A stretch of 64,000 nt of DNA from Actinomadura chibensis NBRC 106107 (GCF_001552135.1 NZ_BCQP01000036.1:1-64000); one strand, 5' to 3'; counted from the stretch's first letter, positions 53,060 to 62,523 are shown. The notes: generated by a model from the letters alone, not told the origin. Numbers and translations: made by a program.

Positions 53060-54243
53060 GAGGGGAGCGGGAGGACGGCCCTGACGCGGAAGCCGCCTTC
53101 GGGGAGCGGGGCGGCGTCGAGTGCGCCGCCGTGGACGAGTGCGCGTTCCCGCATGCCCAGCAGGCCGTGTCCGGGGCGGTAGCCGCGCGGCGCCCCGCCG
53201 CCGTGGTCGGTGACCTGGACGGTGAGCGTGTCCGACGTCCGCCGGACCAGGAGGTGGGCCCGCTCGACGGCGGCGTGTTTGATCACGTTGGTGAGGGCTT
53301 CCTGCGCGATCCGGTAGGCCGACAGGTCCAAGGGCGCGGGCAGGCCGTCGAGCGGGCCGTCCAGTTCGAGCGCGACCTGGACCCCTGCCCGGGCCGTCTG
53401 GTCGACCAGTCGCTGAAGGTCGCCCAGGCACGGCGCGGGGCCCAGGCCAGGATCAGCGCCGACGCCGGTGGGGTCGGTCGTGGCGGGGCGGAGGAGGTGG
53501 AGGAGGGCGCGCAGTTCGTTGAGCGTGTGCCGTCCGGTCGTTTGGATCGTGGTCAGCGCGGCCTGGGCCTTGTCCGGCTGGTCGAGGGCGATCAGGGCGC
53601 CGTACCCGGCCTGGACGGTGATCACGCTCATGCCGTGCGCGAGCAGGTCGTGCATCTCGCGGGCGATCCGGAGCCGTTCGTCGGTCGCCGCCTGCTCCGC
53701 GCGGGCCCGGGCCTGGCGGCGCTGGATGCCCAGCGCATGCCCGGCCGTCCAGATCAGCAGGTAGAGCAGGGTGAAGGCGACCGCGCCGCCCCGGTGCCGG
53801 AAGTCGGGCAGCGCCGTCGTCCAGGCGCAGGCCAGCGCCAGGGCGAGGGCGGCGTAAGCGTACGGCCCCGACGCCAGGGGCCACAGGACGTAGCCGAGCG
53901 CCGCCAGCCCGGCGACCGTCGAGGGCGGGTCGACGACGCGGACCAGGCACAGCCCGGTCAGCAGCAGGCCGAGCGCGAGCAGCGGCCGGCGCCGGCCCAA
54001 GGCGATCGGCAGCGAGAACAGCACGACGCCGGCCGCGAGTCCGAGCGCCGCGGCCATGCCCCGGTCCGCGTGGTTGCCCATCATCAGCGCAGCGGGCACT
54101 GCGAATGCGACCGCCGCCACCCGGTCTCGCACGTGCGGTGCCAGGACGGCCGTGACCGTGGCCTTCAGCCGCTCCACCGGACGCGCGGTTCCGGGCGCCC
54201 CTGGCCGGTCCTGCCCTTCCGCGAGTGCCGGACGATCGTTCAT
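53056..54243 (-). CDS. NarL-type sensor histidine kinase
   Basis: This 395-residue kinase has a short cytoplasmic N-terminus, about six membrane helices (50-190), and a HisKA_3 dimerisation domain with the phospho-acceptor His in REMHDLLAHGMSVIT. A HATPase domain follows (AYRIAQEALTNVIKHA and VTDHGGGAP, GHGLLGMRERA). Few extracellular residues are exposed, so it probably senses an intramembrane signal such as a membrane-active compound. It is co-transcribed with the response regulator. Confidence 0.94.
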   Translation of the reverse strand: MNDRPALAEGQDRPGAPGTARPVERLKATVTAVLAPHVRDRVAAVAFAVPAALMMGNHADRGMAAALGLAAGVVLFSLPIALGRRRPLLALGLLLTGLCLVRVVDPPSTVAGLAALGYVLWPLASGPYAYAALALALACAWTTALPDFRHRGGAVAFTLLYLLIWTAGHALGIQRRQARARAEQAATDERLRIAREMHDLLAHGMSVITVQAGYGALIALDQPDKAQAALTTIQTTGRHTLNELRALLHLLRPATTDPTGVGADPGLGPAPCLGDLQRLVDQTARAGVQVALELDGPLDGLPAPLDLSAYRIAQEALTNVIKHAAVERAHLLVRRTSDTLTVQVTDHGGGAPRGYRPGHGLLGMRERALVHGGALDAAPLPEGGFRVRAVLPLPS

Positions 54244-54407
54244 CGCCCCAGCGTAAGAGGGCTATCGCGGCGTCCACATCCCTCCGGAGACCTATGCCTA
54301 CAGGCAGAGACCCGGGCCCGGGGGCAGAGCGCCCAGACCGCTCCGGCGGCGGACGCGCTCGGCGCCCAAGGGCCGACACCGTGGACGTACCTACCAAGGA
54401 GGTACGA

Positions 54408-55124
54408 GTGCTCGAACTACGCGAGGTCACCAAGACCTACGGGCGGACCACGGCGGTCGACCGGCTGTCGGTCACGATCCACCCCGGGAGGGTCACCGGC
54501 TTCCTGGGTCCCAATGGCGCGGGCAAGACCACGACGATGCGGCTGCTGCTCGGCCTCGAACGGCCGGACGCCGGCGCCGCGCTGGTCAACGGCCGCCCCT
54601 ACCGTGCGCTCGCCCGTCCCCTCCGCGAGGTGGGCGCCCTGCTGGACGCGGGCGCCGTCCATCCGGGACGGACCGCGCGGGCCCATCTGGGCTGGCTGTC
54701 GGCCGCGGCCGGGCTGGAGCGGTCACGGGTCGCCGAGGTCCTGGAGCTCACCGGGCTGACCGGGGTCGCGGGCCGCCGCGTCGGCGGCTTCTCCCTCGGC
54801 ATGCGGCAGCGGCTGGGCCTGGCCTCGGCGCTGCTGGCCGACCCGCCGACCCTCATCCTGGACGAACCGGTCAACGGCCTGGACCCCGAGGGCGTCCGCT
54901 GGACCCGCGACCTGCTGCGCGGCCTGGCCGCGCGGGGCCGGACCGTCCTGGTCTCCAGCCACCTGATCAGCGAGATGGCGCTGACCGCCGACCACCTGGT
55001 GGTGATCGGCCGCGGCCGGCTGCTGGCCGACGCGCCGCTGGCCGCGCTGGGCGAGGGCTCGCTCGAAGACGCCTACCTGCGCCTCACCGACCGGTCCGTG
55101 CAATACCGGGCGGGTGACCGGTGA
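54408..55124 (+). CDS. ABC-2 type exporter ATP-binding protein
   Basis: The 238-residue ATPase has Walker A GPNGAGKTTT, signature FSLGMRQRLGLASAL, Walker B LILDEPVNGLD and switch VSSHLISEM. It belongs to the drug/lantibiotic/bacitracin-type exporter ATPases. AAGGAGG at 54396-54402 fixes the GTG at 54408. It overlaps the permease gene through GTGA. The gene is divergent from the two-component system, an arrangement common for self-resistance or envelope-stress modules. Confidence 0.94.
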   Translation: MLELREVTKTYGRTTAVDRLSVTIHPGRVTGFLGPNGAGKTTTMRLLLGLERPDAGAALVNGRPYRALARPLREVGALLDAGAVHPGRTARAHLGWLSAAAGLERSRVAEVLELTGLTGVAGRRVGGFSLGMRQRLGLASALLADPPTLILDEPVNGLDPEGVRWTRDLLRGLAARGRTVLVSSHLISEMALTADHLVVIGRGRLLADAPLAALGEGSLEDAYLRLTDRSVQYRAGDR

Positions 55125-55885
55125 AGGCCGCGATCCGGGCCGAATGGGCCAAGCTCCGGACGGTCCGCTCGACCGTCCTCGTCCCCGGCATCGCGGTTCT
55201 GCTGGGCCTCGGCGTCGGGCTCCTGGACGTCTCCTCCATCGACTGGACGGCCGTCGACCCGGCCTCGCTCGACCCGGTCAGCGAGTCGTTCGCCGGATTC
55301 CAGTTCGCCGAACTTGCGTTCGCGGCGCTCGGGGTGCTGGCGATCAGCTCCGAATACGGGACCGGGCTGATCGACACCACCTTCCTCGCCGTGCCGCGAC
55401 GGCGCACCCTGTACGCCGCGAAGATCGTCGTCCTCGCGGCCTTCACGCTGACGATCTGCACGGCCAGCGCGTTCACCGCGTTCCTCCTCGGCCAGGCCGT
55501 CCTGTCCGGGCACCACGCGTCGGTCTCGCTCGGCGATCCCGGTGTGCTGCGGGCCGTCGTGTGCGCGGCGCTCTACATGACCGTGGTGACCCTGGTCGGA
55601 TTCGCGGTCGGCACGCTGATCCGGCACACCGCCGGGGCGATGGCCGTCATGTTCGGCCTGGTGTTCCTGGCCTGGCCGATCGCCCGCGCGGTCGAGGGGG
55701 TCTCGACGCTGCCGAGCAAGCTGCTCCTGGTCAACGCGGCAGAGGCGCTGACCACGATCCGCCCGGTCACCGGCCCGCCCGCCGCACGCGTCCCGTCCAC
55801 CGGCCTGGCCGCCGCGACCCTGACCGGCTACGCCGTCGTCTTCCTGACGGCCGCCTACTGGAGATTCAAGAACGGCCGCAGATGA
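55121..55885 (+). CDS. ABC-2 type exporter permease
   Basis: The 254-residue membrane protein has about six helices and the typical start MKAAIRAEWAKLRTVRSTV. The segment AISSEYGTGLIDTTFLAVPRR matches the conserved cytoplasmic coupling region (S-x-E-Y-x-x-G) of ABC-2 permeases. It starts with GTG overlapping the ATPase stop. The substrate is unknown. Confidence 0.92.
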   Translation: MKAAIRAEWAKLRTVRSTVLVPGIAVLLGLGVGLLDVSSIDWTAVDPASLDPVSESFAGFQFAELAFAALGVLAISSEYGTGLIDTTFLAVPRRRTLYAAKIVVLAAFTLTICTASAFTAFLLGQAVLSGHHASVSLGDPGVLRAVVCAALYMTVVTLVGFAVGTLIRHTAGAMAVMFGLVFLAWPIARAVEGVSTLPSKLLLVNAAEALTTIRPVTGPPAARVPSTGLAAATLTGYAVVFLTAAYWRFKNGRR

Positions 55886-55947
55886 GGACGCCATGCCAAA
55901 AGGTCAGCTCCGCGTTTTTTACTGGTCTCCGAACAGCCGCAACCGGG

Positions 55948-56685
55948 TCACATCGCGCGTCCGCCTGTCACTTCCGCCGTCGTTCCGGTCATGTATGAAG
56001 ACAGGTCGGACGCGTAGAAGAGGGCGACGCCCGCTACCTCATCGGGTTCGCCGGCCCGTCCGAGAGGAACCTCTTTCACCTTGCTCTCCCACACCTCGGG
56101 GGCCAATGCCCGGGTCATGGCCGAGCGAATCAGGCCGGGCTGAATGGCGTTCACGCGCACACTGTGCCGGGCCAGTTCCTTCGCCGCTGATTTCGTCAGG
56201 CCGATGACGCCCGCCTTGGCCGCGGAATAGTTGGTCTGGCCGGGCAGCCCGATCTTGCCCGATATCGAGGACATGTTGATGATCGATCCGCGCTTCCGCG
56301 GGCGCATGACCTCCGCGGCGGCACGGATCCCGTTCCAGGTGCCCTTCAGATGAACGTCGATCACTTCGTCGAACTGGGTCTCCGTCATCTTCCACATGAT
56401 CGCGTCCCGGGTGATCCCGGCGTTGTTGACCCAGATGTCCAAGCCCCCGAACGTGTCGCGCGCGAGGTCGGCGAGTGCCCTCACGTCGTCGACGGATACG
56501 ACATCACACCCGGTGCCCCTTGCGCATCCGGTGCCGATCTCCTGGGCAGCCGCCTTCGCCTTGACGTCGTCCAAGTCGCCGATCACGACCCGCGCCCCAT
56601 GCGAGGCGAAAGTTTGCGCGATGGCGAGTCCGATCCCCTGGGCGCCGCCGGTGACGGCGGCGACCCGCCCTTCGAGAAGATTCAC
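55948..56685 (-). CDS. SDR-family oxidoreductase (FabG-like)
   Basis: The 245-residue short-chain dehydrogenase has the cofactor motif [12 protein letters not shown], the catalytic Ser in [13 protein letters not shown] (Tyr-x3-Lys), and Asp at the end of strand 2 (IGDLDD), which favours NAD(H). The sequence is close to FabG-type 3-oxoacyl reductases, but as last gene of a catabolic operon it more likely oxidises or reduces a pathway intermediate. Its ATG overlaps the stop of the alpha/beta-hydrolase gene. Confidence 0.93.
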   Translation of the reverse strand: MNLLEGRVAAVTGGAQGIGLAIAQTFASHGARVVIGDLDDVKAKAAAQEIGTGCARGTGCDVVSVDDVRALADLARDTFGGLDIWVNNAGITRDAIMWKMTETQFDEVIDVHLKGTWNGIRAAAEVMRPRKRGSIINMSSISGKIGLPGQTNYSAAKAGVIGLTKSAAKELARHSVRVNAIQPGLIRSAMTRALAPEVWESKVKEVPLGRAGEPDEVAGVALFYASDLSSYMTGTTAEVTGGRAM

Positions 56686-57371
56686 GCGTCTGCTCCTTTG
56701 CCGGTCAATTCACGGGCCGACACGATGGCGGCGAGGTCGTCGATCCAACGGGCGACCTCCGGCGGCCGTTCGAGGAAGGGAGCGTGGCCGGCACCGTCGA
56801 TCGGAATCAGGGCGCCGGCGAGCGCGGTCGACAATTCCAGGTGGGACTCGAACGAGACCGCCCGGTCCCTGGTGCCCCAGATGACGAACGTGGGCGGCGG
56901 GTTCTCGATCGGAGCCGGTTCATAGGCCGCCAGTGCCCGAAAGTGATTGGCCATGGTCGCGACCCCGCGGGCCTCGAAGTCGCAGACCCGAATTTCGAGC
57001 AGGTCACGGTCATGCTCGGCGTCCACCAGACCGGCGCGTGCCAGCTTGCCGGCGGCGGACTCGGGGGTCGCCTCCAGCATCCGGAAGAGCGAGCCGTCCA
57101 CTCGGATTCCCGTGCCCGCGGCGATGAGCACCCAGCCGTCGATCCGCACCCGACCGTAGAGTTCGAGGGCGACCATCGCACCGAGGCTGGCGCCGACCAG
57201 GATGCGCGGCCCGCCCCTGTCCTCCATTTCACAGGCGATCGCGGATGCCATGGCCTGAACCGTGTCATGGTCCGGAATCGGAATGACGCGTCCAGGGACG
57301 AGCCGTTGGAGCGGCTCGAACGCGAGCCCGGCGGAGCCCGCGCCGGGAAGGTAGATCACTTCGGCGTTCAC
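56682..57371 (-). CDS. Alpha/beta-fold hydrolase
   Basis: The 229-residue hydrolase has the nucleophile elbow GASLGAMV, the acid in WGTRDRAV and His in GAGHAPFLE. There is no signal peptide. The GTG start overlaps the PhzF-like stop by GTGA (57368-57371). Size and motifs resemble small esterase/carboxylesterase or RutD/BioH-type enzymes. Within this operon it could open an ester, lactone or carbamate made from the imported compound; the substrate is unknown. Confidence 0.88.
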   Translation of the reverse strand: MNAEVIYLPGAGSAGLAFEPLQRLVPGRVIPIPDHDTVQAMASAIACEMEDRGGPRILVGASLGAMVALELYGRVRIDGWVLIAAGTGIRVDGSLFRMLEATPESAAGKLARAGLVDAEHDRDLLEIRVCDFEARGVATMANHFRALAAYEPAPIENPPPTFVIWGTRDRAVSFESHLELSTALAGALIPIDGAGHAPFLERPPEVARWIDDLAAIVSARELTGKGADA

Positions 57372-58183
57372 CGCGCGCCTCCGACCCGGAACTCGCCCTC
57401 CATGATCGTTCGGCTCGCGCCGCCCAACCCGACTTCGTAGGGGCCGGAGATCCTCAGCCCGAGGCGCCCCTGCCGTGCGGCGTCTTCCGGTCCCTGGGTC
57501 GCGACGACGTCGCCGCGCACCCCGTCCACCGATTCGAGGATGCCCACGCCGATCACGGCTCCGCCGGTCGCCGAGTCCTCGGCGCCGCCGAGCGACGATG
57601 TGAACACCCGCACGCGAATCGACCGGTCCTCGACCGGACCTGAGATGACGACTCCCGCGGCCTGATGCTCGGCGCACAGGTCCAGCACCTGGCCTGGCGT
57701 CAAATCGACCGCGTTGACGTGAGCCAGATCCTCCAGCCGGACATGGAGCCGGCTGCGCGCCTGCCGCAACACGGCCGCCCGGCCCTTCCCCTTGATGTTC
57801 GCCGGTACCGGCACCGGTTCCAACCGCGGACGACCCGCCAGGGAAGGCACGGCCCACGTCATTTCCGGCTCGCGGACGACTTCGAGCCGATCCCCTTCGG
57901 CGTGACTCACCTCCCACGTCTCGCCTTCGGGCACGTTCAGCGCCGAAAGAACCGCAAGCGATGTCTGAAAACACTGCTCCAGTTCTTCGTACGGGGAGAA
58001 GGTCCTGAGCGTGACGCGACGATCGGACAGTTCTGTCAGGAACCCGGTGTCGGGGACACCGAGGCGTTTCGCGAGCGCGGGAGCCCGCGCCATGTCGAAT
58101 CCTTGGCCGACGATCGCCGTATGGTTCCCGCCGGCATCGCCCGAGCCGAAGACCCGTCCCAGCCAACCGTGATGGGTCGTCAT
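57368..58183 (-). CDS. PhzF-family isomerase-like protein
   Basis: This 271-residue protein has the two-lobed PhzF/DAP-epimerase-like pattern: an N-terminal GDAGGNHTAIV (the GNPAAVV-like motif) and a C-terminal RVFTSSLGGAEDSATGGA in place of the usual ALG..EDPATGSA. PhzF proteins isomerise or epimerise small substrates with a catalytic Glu/Asp pair. Position 58183 (MTTHHGWLG) is the best start, 1 base after the RidA stop. Genes on both sides are coupled. The reaction in this operon is unknown. Confidence 0.82.
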   Translation of the reverse strand: MTTHHGWLGRVFGSGDAGGNHTAIVGQGFDMARAPALAKRLGVPDTGFLTELSDRRVTLRTFSPYEELEQCFQTSLAVLSALNVPEGETWEVSHAEGDRLEVVREPEMTWAVPSLAGRPRLEPVPVPANIKGKGRAAVLRQARSRLHVRLEDLAHVNAVDLTPGQVLDLCAEHQAAGVVISGPVEDRSIRVRVFTSSLGGAEDSATGGAVIGVGILESVDGVRGDVVATQGPEDAARQGRLGLRISGPYEVGLGGASRTIMEGEFRVGGAR

Positions 58184-58184
58184 C

Positions 58185-58637
58185 TCAGCCGCTCCTCCCT
58201 TCCTCGATCGCCGCGGTCGCCTCGATCTCCACATGAAGGTTCTCGTTCGCCAGGCCCGCGACGATGATCAAGGTGTTGGGCGGGAAACGGCCGTCGGGGA
58301 ACATCCGCTCGTACACCTCCTTTCTCGCCGCGAGGAACGGAGCGAGGCTTTCCCGGGAGACGAGGTAGGTGGTGGACCTGAGAATGTCTCCGGGGCCGGC
58401 GCCGACGCCGGCGAGGGCGAGTTCCAGGTTGCGGTACGCGCGTGCCGTCTGGGCGCGAATCGACCCGTCGCCGGAGATCTCACCTGACTCCGTCACTCCC
58501 ACCTGGCCGGCGAGATGCACGATCGCGTTCTTTCCCGCCGTCACGCTCAAGTGGGAGTAGGCGCCGGGTTCCGGAAGACCGGCGGGGCGGCGAATGTAAT
58601 ACGCGGCCCCGCCGGCGGAGCCTATGCGGTCGGACAT
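58185..58637 (-). CDS. RidA-like (YjgF/YER057c) protein, catalytic Arg not conserved
   Basis: The 150-residue product has the RidA fold signatures HLAGQVG, YRNLELALAGVGAGPGDILR and HVEIEATAAI. RidA imine deaminases have an Arg in the P-x-R-S-T segment; here the position reads FPPNTLIIVAG, with Asn. This points to a divergent Rid subgroup that may act on another substrate or lack deaminase activity. The ATG overlaps the 3' end of the substrate-binding-protein gene by 16 bases. Confidence 0.87.
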   Translation of the reverse strand: MSDRIGSAGGAAYYIRRPAGLPEPGAYSHLSVTAGKNAIVHLAGQVGVTESGEISGDGSIRAQTARAYRNLELALAGVGAGPGDILRSTTYLVSRESLAPFLAARKEVYERMFPDGRFPPNTLIIVAGLANENLHVEIEATAAIEEGRSG

Positions 58638-59659
58638 GCGAGCTTTTCACCCGTCGCCTTCTGGACGAAACCATTGTCGATCAGTTTCGAGACCTCCGGC
58701 GCCTTCTTGATCAGGCCCTTCGCGGCCAGTTGGTCACTGATGAACGCGATGCTTCGCGCGTTGACCGTCAGGTCCTTCGAGAATCCGGCGGGGCGCGCGG
58801 CCGCCACGATGTCGGCGGGAATGCCCGTCGCGTCCGCGATGGTCTTGGTCACGCCTTCCTTGCCGGTCCCGCCGTCCATGGCGGCGGTGTACTGCCGGAC
58901 CCCGCACGCGTAGGCGTTGACGAACTTCTGGACGGTCGGCTTGCTGGACGACGCCAGCTTCGAGCTGGTGAACAGCACCGCGATCTGGGCGAGCGGCGCG
59001 TAGTCGTCGCCGGTCATCAGGGGGACCGCGACGCCGTCCTTCTCGGCCTGTGTCGCCGTCGGCTCGCTCATCAGCCCCACGTCGACGGCCCCCTGCTTCA
59101 GCGCGAGGTAAAGGTCGCTGGGGGAGTAGTAGGTGATCTTCAGATCCTTGAGCGCCAGCCCGTTGCGCTCAAGGAGTTGCGATTGGTAAACCCATGCCGA
59201 GGTGCCCTCGGACGATGCGAACCCGATCCTGTGCCCCGCGAAGCCGGCCACATTCTTGATCTTCCCGGCGAGGTCCTTGCGCACCTCGATGATCTCTGTC
59301 GAGTGCTTCGGCTGGGACGAGTTCTTGTCGGCGATCATGACCATGGGGCGGCCCCTGTTCACCGCATTGGCGAAGCCGGCGCTGTACGCGCCCGCGCCGA
59401 AGTCGAGTTCTCCCGTGGCGAGGGGCGCCACCATGTCGGCGCCTGACTTGAACTGGACGAACTGAACGTCGAGCCCCTGGCCCTTGAAGTAGCCGGACGC
59501 CCGTGCCATGATCAATCCGGCGTCGGACATCTGCCCGATCCAGCCGATCTTGACCTTGCTCTTGACCGTCCCGACCGTGGATTCCCCCGAGCCGCACGCC
59601 GCGGCGCCGAGGGCGAATCCCAGCGCCAGGGCAGCACAAACAAAGGGCTTGTGTCTCAT
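58622..59659 (-). CDS. ABC transporter substrate-binding lipoprotein (SsuA/TauA-like)
   Basis: The 345-residue protein has a lipoprotein signal (lipobox AAAC) and a mature part beginning KVKIGWIGQMSDAGLIMARASGY, a periplasmic-binding-protein type 2 pattern of the sulfonate/nitrate/aromatic-acid group. Cys residues near 252 and 342 could pair. The cargo is unknown; the gene stands between catabolic enzymes and its own permease and ATPase genes, so it probably brings in the substrate of this operon. Confidence 0.9.
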   Translation of the reverse strand: MRHKPFVCAALALGFALGAAACGSGESTVGTVKSKVKIGWIGQMSDAGLIMARASGYFKGQGLDVQFVQFKSGADMVAPLATGELDFGAGAYSAGFANAVNRGRPMVMIADKNSSQPKHSTEIIEVRKDLAGKIKNVAGFAGHRIGFASSEGTSAWVYQSQLLERNGLALKDLKITYYSPSDLYLALKQGAVDVGLMSEPTATQAEKDGVAVPLMTGDDYAPLAQIAVLFTSSKLASSSKPTVQKFVNAYACGVRQYTAAMDGGTGKEGVTKTIADATGIPADIVAAARPAGFSKDLTVNARSIAFISDQLAAKGLIKKAPEVSKLIDNGFVQKATGEKLACPTA

Positions 59660-59720
59660 GGTGTTACCTTTCTTCGGCTCGCCGGGGCGGCCGCTCGGCG
59701 CGGTCCCGGGTTCGAGCCCC

Positions 59721-60584
59721 CTACCGCGTGTGAGGGTTCCAGGCGATCAGTCTTCTCTCGGCGATCCGGAGAAGAGCGGCCAGTATTCCGCCGACGATCG
59801 CGATCGTCGCGAGCCCGACGTACATCAGTTCGACATTGAAGACCTGCCACGAATTCCAGATCATGTAGCCGATCCCGCTCTGCGCGCCCACGATCTCCGC
59901 GAGCGTGAGCAGGATGAGCGCCTGGCCGAGGGCGAGTTGCAGGCCGGTCATCACGCTCGGCAGCGCGCCCGGAAAGGCGATCGTGCGGAAGTACTGGCGC
60001 CGCGTCGCCCCGGAATTGGCCGCCACGTCCTGGTAGACCTTGGAGATCTGGAGCACGCCGCCGGCGGCGTTTATCAGCACCGGGAAGAACGCGCCGAGTG
60101 CCACGAGAACCCATTTCGAGGGCTCGCCGAACCCGAAGATGAGGAGCATCAGCGGCATGATCGCGCTCTTCGGAATCGGATAGACGGCGGACACCAGGGG
60201 CGTGACCGCTATACGGAGCGGCCGCACGAAGCCCATGGTGAGGCCGAGCGCGAGGGCGGGGATCACGCCCATCGTGAAGCCGATCGCCAATCGGCGCATC
60301 GTGATGAGCAGGTTCTCCAGGAGCGCGCCATCGGCGGCGACGGACCAGAAGCTGCGCGCGATGCCGCTCGGCGGCGGGAAGAAGTCGGGGTCGATGGCGC
60401 CGGCTCTCGCGGCGATCTCCCACAGGACGAGCGTCCCGGCGACGGAGCCCGCGGCGAGCAGGCGATCCCGGCTCCCCCGGCCCAGCCGCGGCTGCCGGCG
60501 ATCTCGGGAGCCGATCTTGACGGTGATGTCATCGCCGGGATCGACGCCGTTGGATCTCGTCAGGGCGTGCTTCGTCGTCATCAT
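59721..60584 (-). CDS. ABC transporter permease (SsuC-like)
   Basis: The 287-residue product has about six membrane helices after a 40-residue polar N-terminus. The EAA coupling loop is VYQDVAANSGATRRQYFRTIAFPGALPSV. It overlaps the ATPase gene by ATGA (60581-60584) and is separated from the binding protein gene by 61 bases. Confidence 0.93.
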   Translation of the reverse strand: MMTTKHALTRSNGVDPGDDITVKIGSRDRRQPRLGRGSRDRLLAAGSVAGTLVLWEIAARAGAIDPDFFPPPSGIARSFWSVAADGALLENLLITMRRLAIGFTMGVIPALALGLTMGFVRPLRIAVTPLVSAVYPIPKSAIMPLMLLIFGFGEPSKWVLVALGAFFPVLINAAGGVLQISKVYQDVAANSGATRRQYFRTIAFPGALPSVMTGLQLALGQALILLTLAEIVGAQSGIGYMIWNSWQVFNVELMYVGLATIAIVGGILAALLRIAERRLIAWNPHTR

Positions 60585-61417
60585 CGACCTCGCTGTTCGT
60601 TCGGCAGCTCGTCCTTCAACGAGTCCCAGATCTCGCCGACGAGTTCGCCGTACTCGGGGAGGTAGCGCAGGCCGAGCACGTCGCGAGGTCGCGCGAACGG
60701 TACGGGAATGTCCTTCTTGATCCGGCCGGGGCGTGCGCTCATCACGATGATGCGGTCGGCGAGCACGACCGCCTCGTCGACGCTGTGCGTGATGAACAGG
60801 ACGGTCTTCTTCGTGGTGTCCCAGATTCTGAGCAGTTCCTGCTGCAGCATCGCCTTGGTCTGCTCGTCCAGAGCCGCGAACGGCTCGTCCATCAGCAGGA
60901 CTTCGGGGTCGTTCGCGAACGCGCGGGCGACGGCGACCCGCTGCTTCATCCCACCGCTGAGCTGGTGCGGGTAGGCCGCGGCGAACTGCTGGAGCCCGGT
61001 CATTTCCAGGTACTTGTCGGTCTGCGCGCGCACGACGTCCTTCGACGCCTTGCGGATCTTCAGCCCGTAGCCGACGTTCTGCCGGATCGTCATCCAGGGA
61101 AAGATGCTCTCCTGCTGGAAGACGATCGTGTTCTCCGGCCTCGACCGGTCATACCGGCGGACGCGGATCTCGCCCTGGTCGTGTTTCTCAAGACCGCCCA
61201 GGATTCGCAGGAGGCTGGTCTTCCCGCACCCCGACGGGCCGACGATGGCCAGGAACTCGCCCCGCCGGATGGTGAGGTTGATGTCGTCGAGGGCCACGAC
61301 CTCGCCGGAGCGGAGGGGAAACGCCTTCGACACGTGGTCGATCTGGATCTTCACGGCCGGATCCAGGAACCGGTCGCCCGGCGCCGCGGCCGCGGACTCA
61401 TTCACCGGCTGCTGCAT
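60581..61417 (-). CDS. ABC transporter ATP-binding protein (SsuB-like)
   Basis: The 278-residue ATPase has Walker A GPSGCGKTS, Q-loop VFQQESIFPWMTI, signature LSGGMKQRVAVARAF, Walker B VLLMDEPFAALDEQT and switch FITHSVDEAV. GGAGGAC supports the ATG at 61417, which lies within the 3' end of the HSL hydrolase gene (20-base overlap). Confidence 0.93.
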   Translation of the reverse strand: MQQPVNESAAAAPGDRFLDPAVKIQIDHVSKAFPLRSGEVVALDDINLTIRRGEFLAIVGPSGCGKTSLLRILGGLEKHDQGEIRVRRYDRSRPENTIVFQQESIFPWMTIRQNVGYGLKIRKASKDVVRAQTDKYLEMTGLQQFAAAYPHQLSGGMKQRVAVARAFANDPEVLLMDEPFAALDEQTKAMLQQELLRIWDTTKKTVLFITHSVDEAVVLADRIIVMSARPGRIKKDIPVPFARPRDVLGLRYLPEYGELVGEIWDSLKDELPNEQRGR

Positions 61418-62429
61418 TCTCGTCCTCCAGGGCCCAGCAAACGAATTCCGCGCCCGCGGCGTTCGCGACACGCGCCATTTCCAGTCGATCGGCGAAAGCC
61501 GTGAAACCATGAGTGCCGTGGGGATACACGTGTAGGGCGACCGGGTTTCCGGCGGCCGCCCATCGGGCCGCCATGAACAGCGAGTCGTCGAGCAGCGGGT
61601 CGAGCGTTCCCACCGAGATCCGCGCGGGGGGCATACCCGTCAGGTCCGCCCAGATCGGTGAGACGTCGGGCGAGCGCCGGTCCACGCCGCCCGGAAGGTA
61701 GTGGCCATAGAACCATTCGAGCATCGGCGTGGAAAGCAGCAGGTCGAGTTCTCCCCAAAGCCGCTGCGAGGGTGTCATCGCGCAATCGAAGACCCCGTAG
61801 ACGAGGTTCGCGCCGCGGAAACGCCCCGCCAGCCCTTGCTCGCGCAGCCTCAGCAGCGTCACGGCGGAGAGGTTCCCGCCCGCCGACTCGCCCCCGATGA
61901 CGAGCCGGTCGGTCCCGAATCTGTCCGCCGACTCGGCGATGAGCCAGCGGGCGACGTCCTCGCAGTCGTCGGGGGCCGCCGGGTAGGCGGACTCGGGCGC
62001 CTTGGCGTAGTCGACGCTCACGACGGCCACGTTCGCCGCGACCGCGAGCTCCCAATGGGCCTTGTCCTTCCGGTCCGCGGAACCGAGCACGAACCCTCCA
62101 CCCGGGATGTGGAGGTAGACGCCCTCCACACGCGGCGGAACGAGAACGCGAACCTTGATCGGACCGCGCCGCCCGGGGACCAGCACATCTTCGGCGACGT
62201 CGAGCCGGCCGCTCTGCGGCCATCCGGTGCGGCCGGCGGCCCGCTCGGCGCGCACCTGAGCCGGAGTCAACGACGGGACCAGCGGAAACTGGTAGATGCG
62301 CTCCCGCAGGCCGGTGTTGAACTCGTCGGTCCGCGCGACGAGCTCCGCCAGCTCCGGGCCGTCGTCCGGCAGGCCCGACGCGACGGGTACCGCCGGTGCG
62401 CCCGTGAAGATCTGCGACATGGTCCCCAC
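61398..62429 (-). CDS. HSL-family alpha/beta hydrolase (esterase)
   Basis: The 343-residue hydrolase has the hormone-sensitive-lipase pattern. The oxyanion motif reads HIPGGGF (usually HGGGF), the nucleophile is in GGESAGGN, the acid in DPLLDDS and the His in GTHGF. As first gene of the operon it probably cleaves an ester or amide after import. The start may be the GTG at 62429 or the ATG at 62420 three codons later. Confidence 0.9.
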   Translation of the reverse strand: MGTMSQIFTGAPAVPVASGLPDDGPELAELVARTDEFNTGLRERIYQFPLVPSLTPAQVRAERAAGRTGWPQSGRLDVAEDVLVPGRRGPIKVRVLVPPRVEGVYLHIPGGGFVLGSADRKDKAHWELAVAANVAVVSVDYAKAPESAYPAAPDDCEDVARWLIAESADRFGTDRLVIGGESAGGNLSAVTLLRLREQGLAGRFRGANLVYGVFDCAMTPSQRLWGELDLLLSTPMLEWFYGHYLPGGVDRRSPDVSPIWADLTGMPPARISVGTLDPLLDDSLFMAARWAAAGNPVALHVYPHGTHGFTAFADRLEMARVANAAGAEFVCWALEDENAAAGE

Positions 62430-62463
62430 TCATTATCACTACTTGAGGATTCGATATCAGTGG

Positions 62464-62493
62464 ACGGTAAGAGGGGGCTCCGATCGTTGTCAA
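62464..62493 (-). promoter_or_regulatory. Promoter of catabolic operon
   Basis: On the minus strand TTGACA (62493-62488) and TACCGT (62469-62464) are separated by 18 bases, 35 bases before the HSL gene start. The geometry and -35 are identical to the promoter at 42548-42577. Confidence 0.65.
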
Positions 62494-62523
62494 GGGTTCG
62501 GCGAGATCGACTAGCGAGATCGG

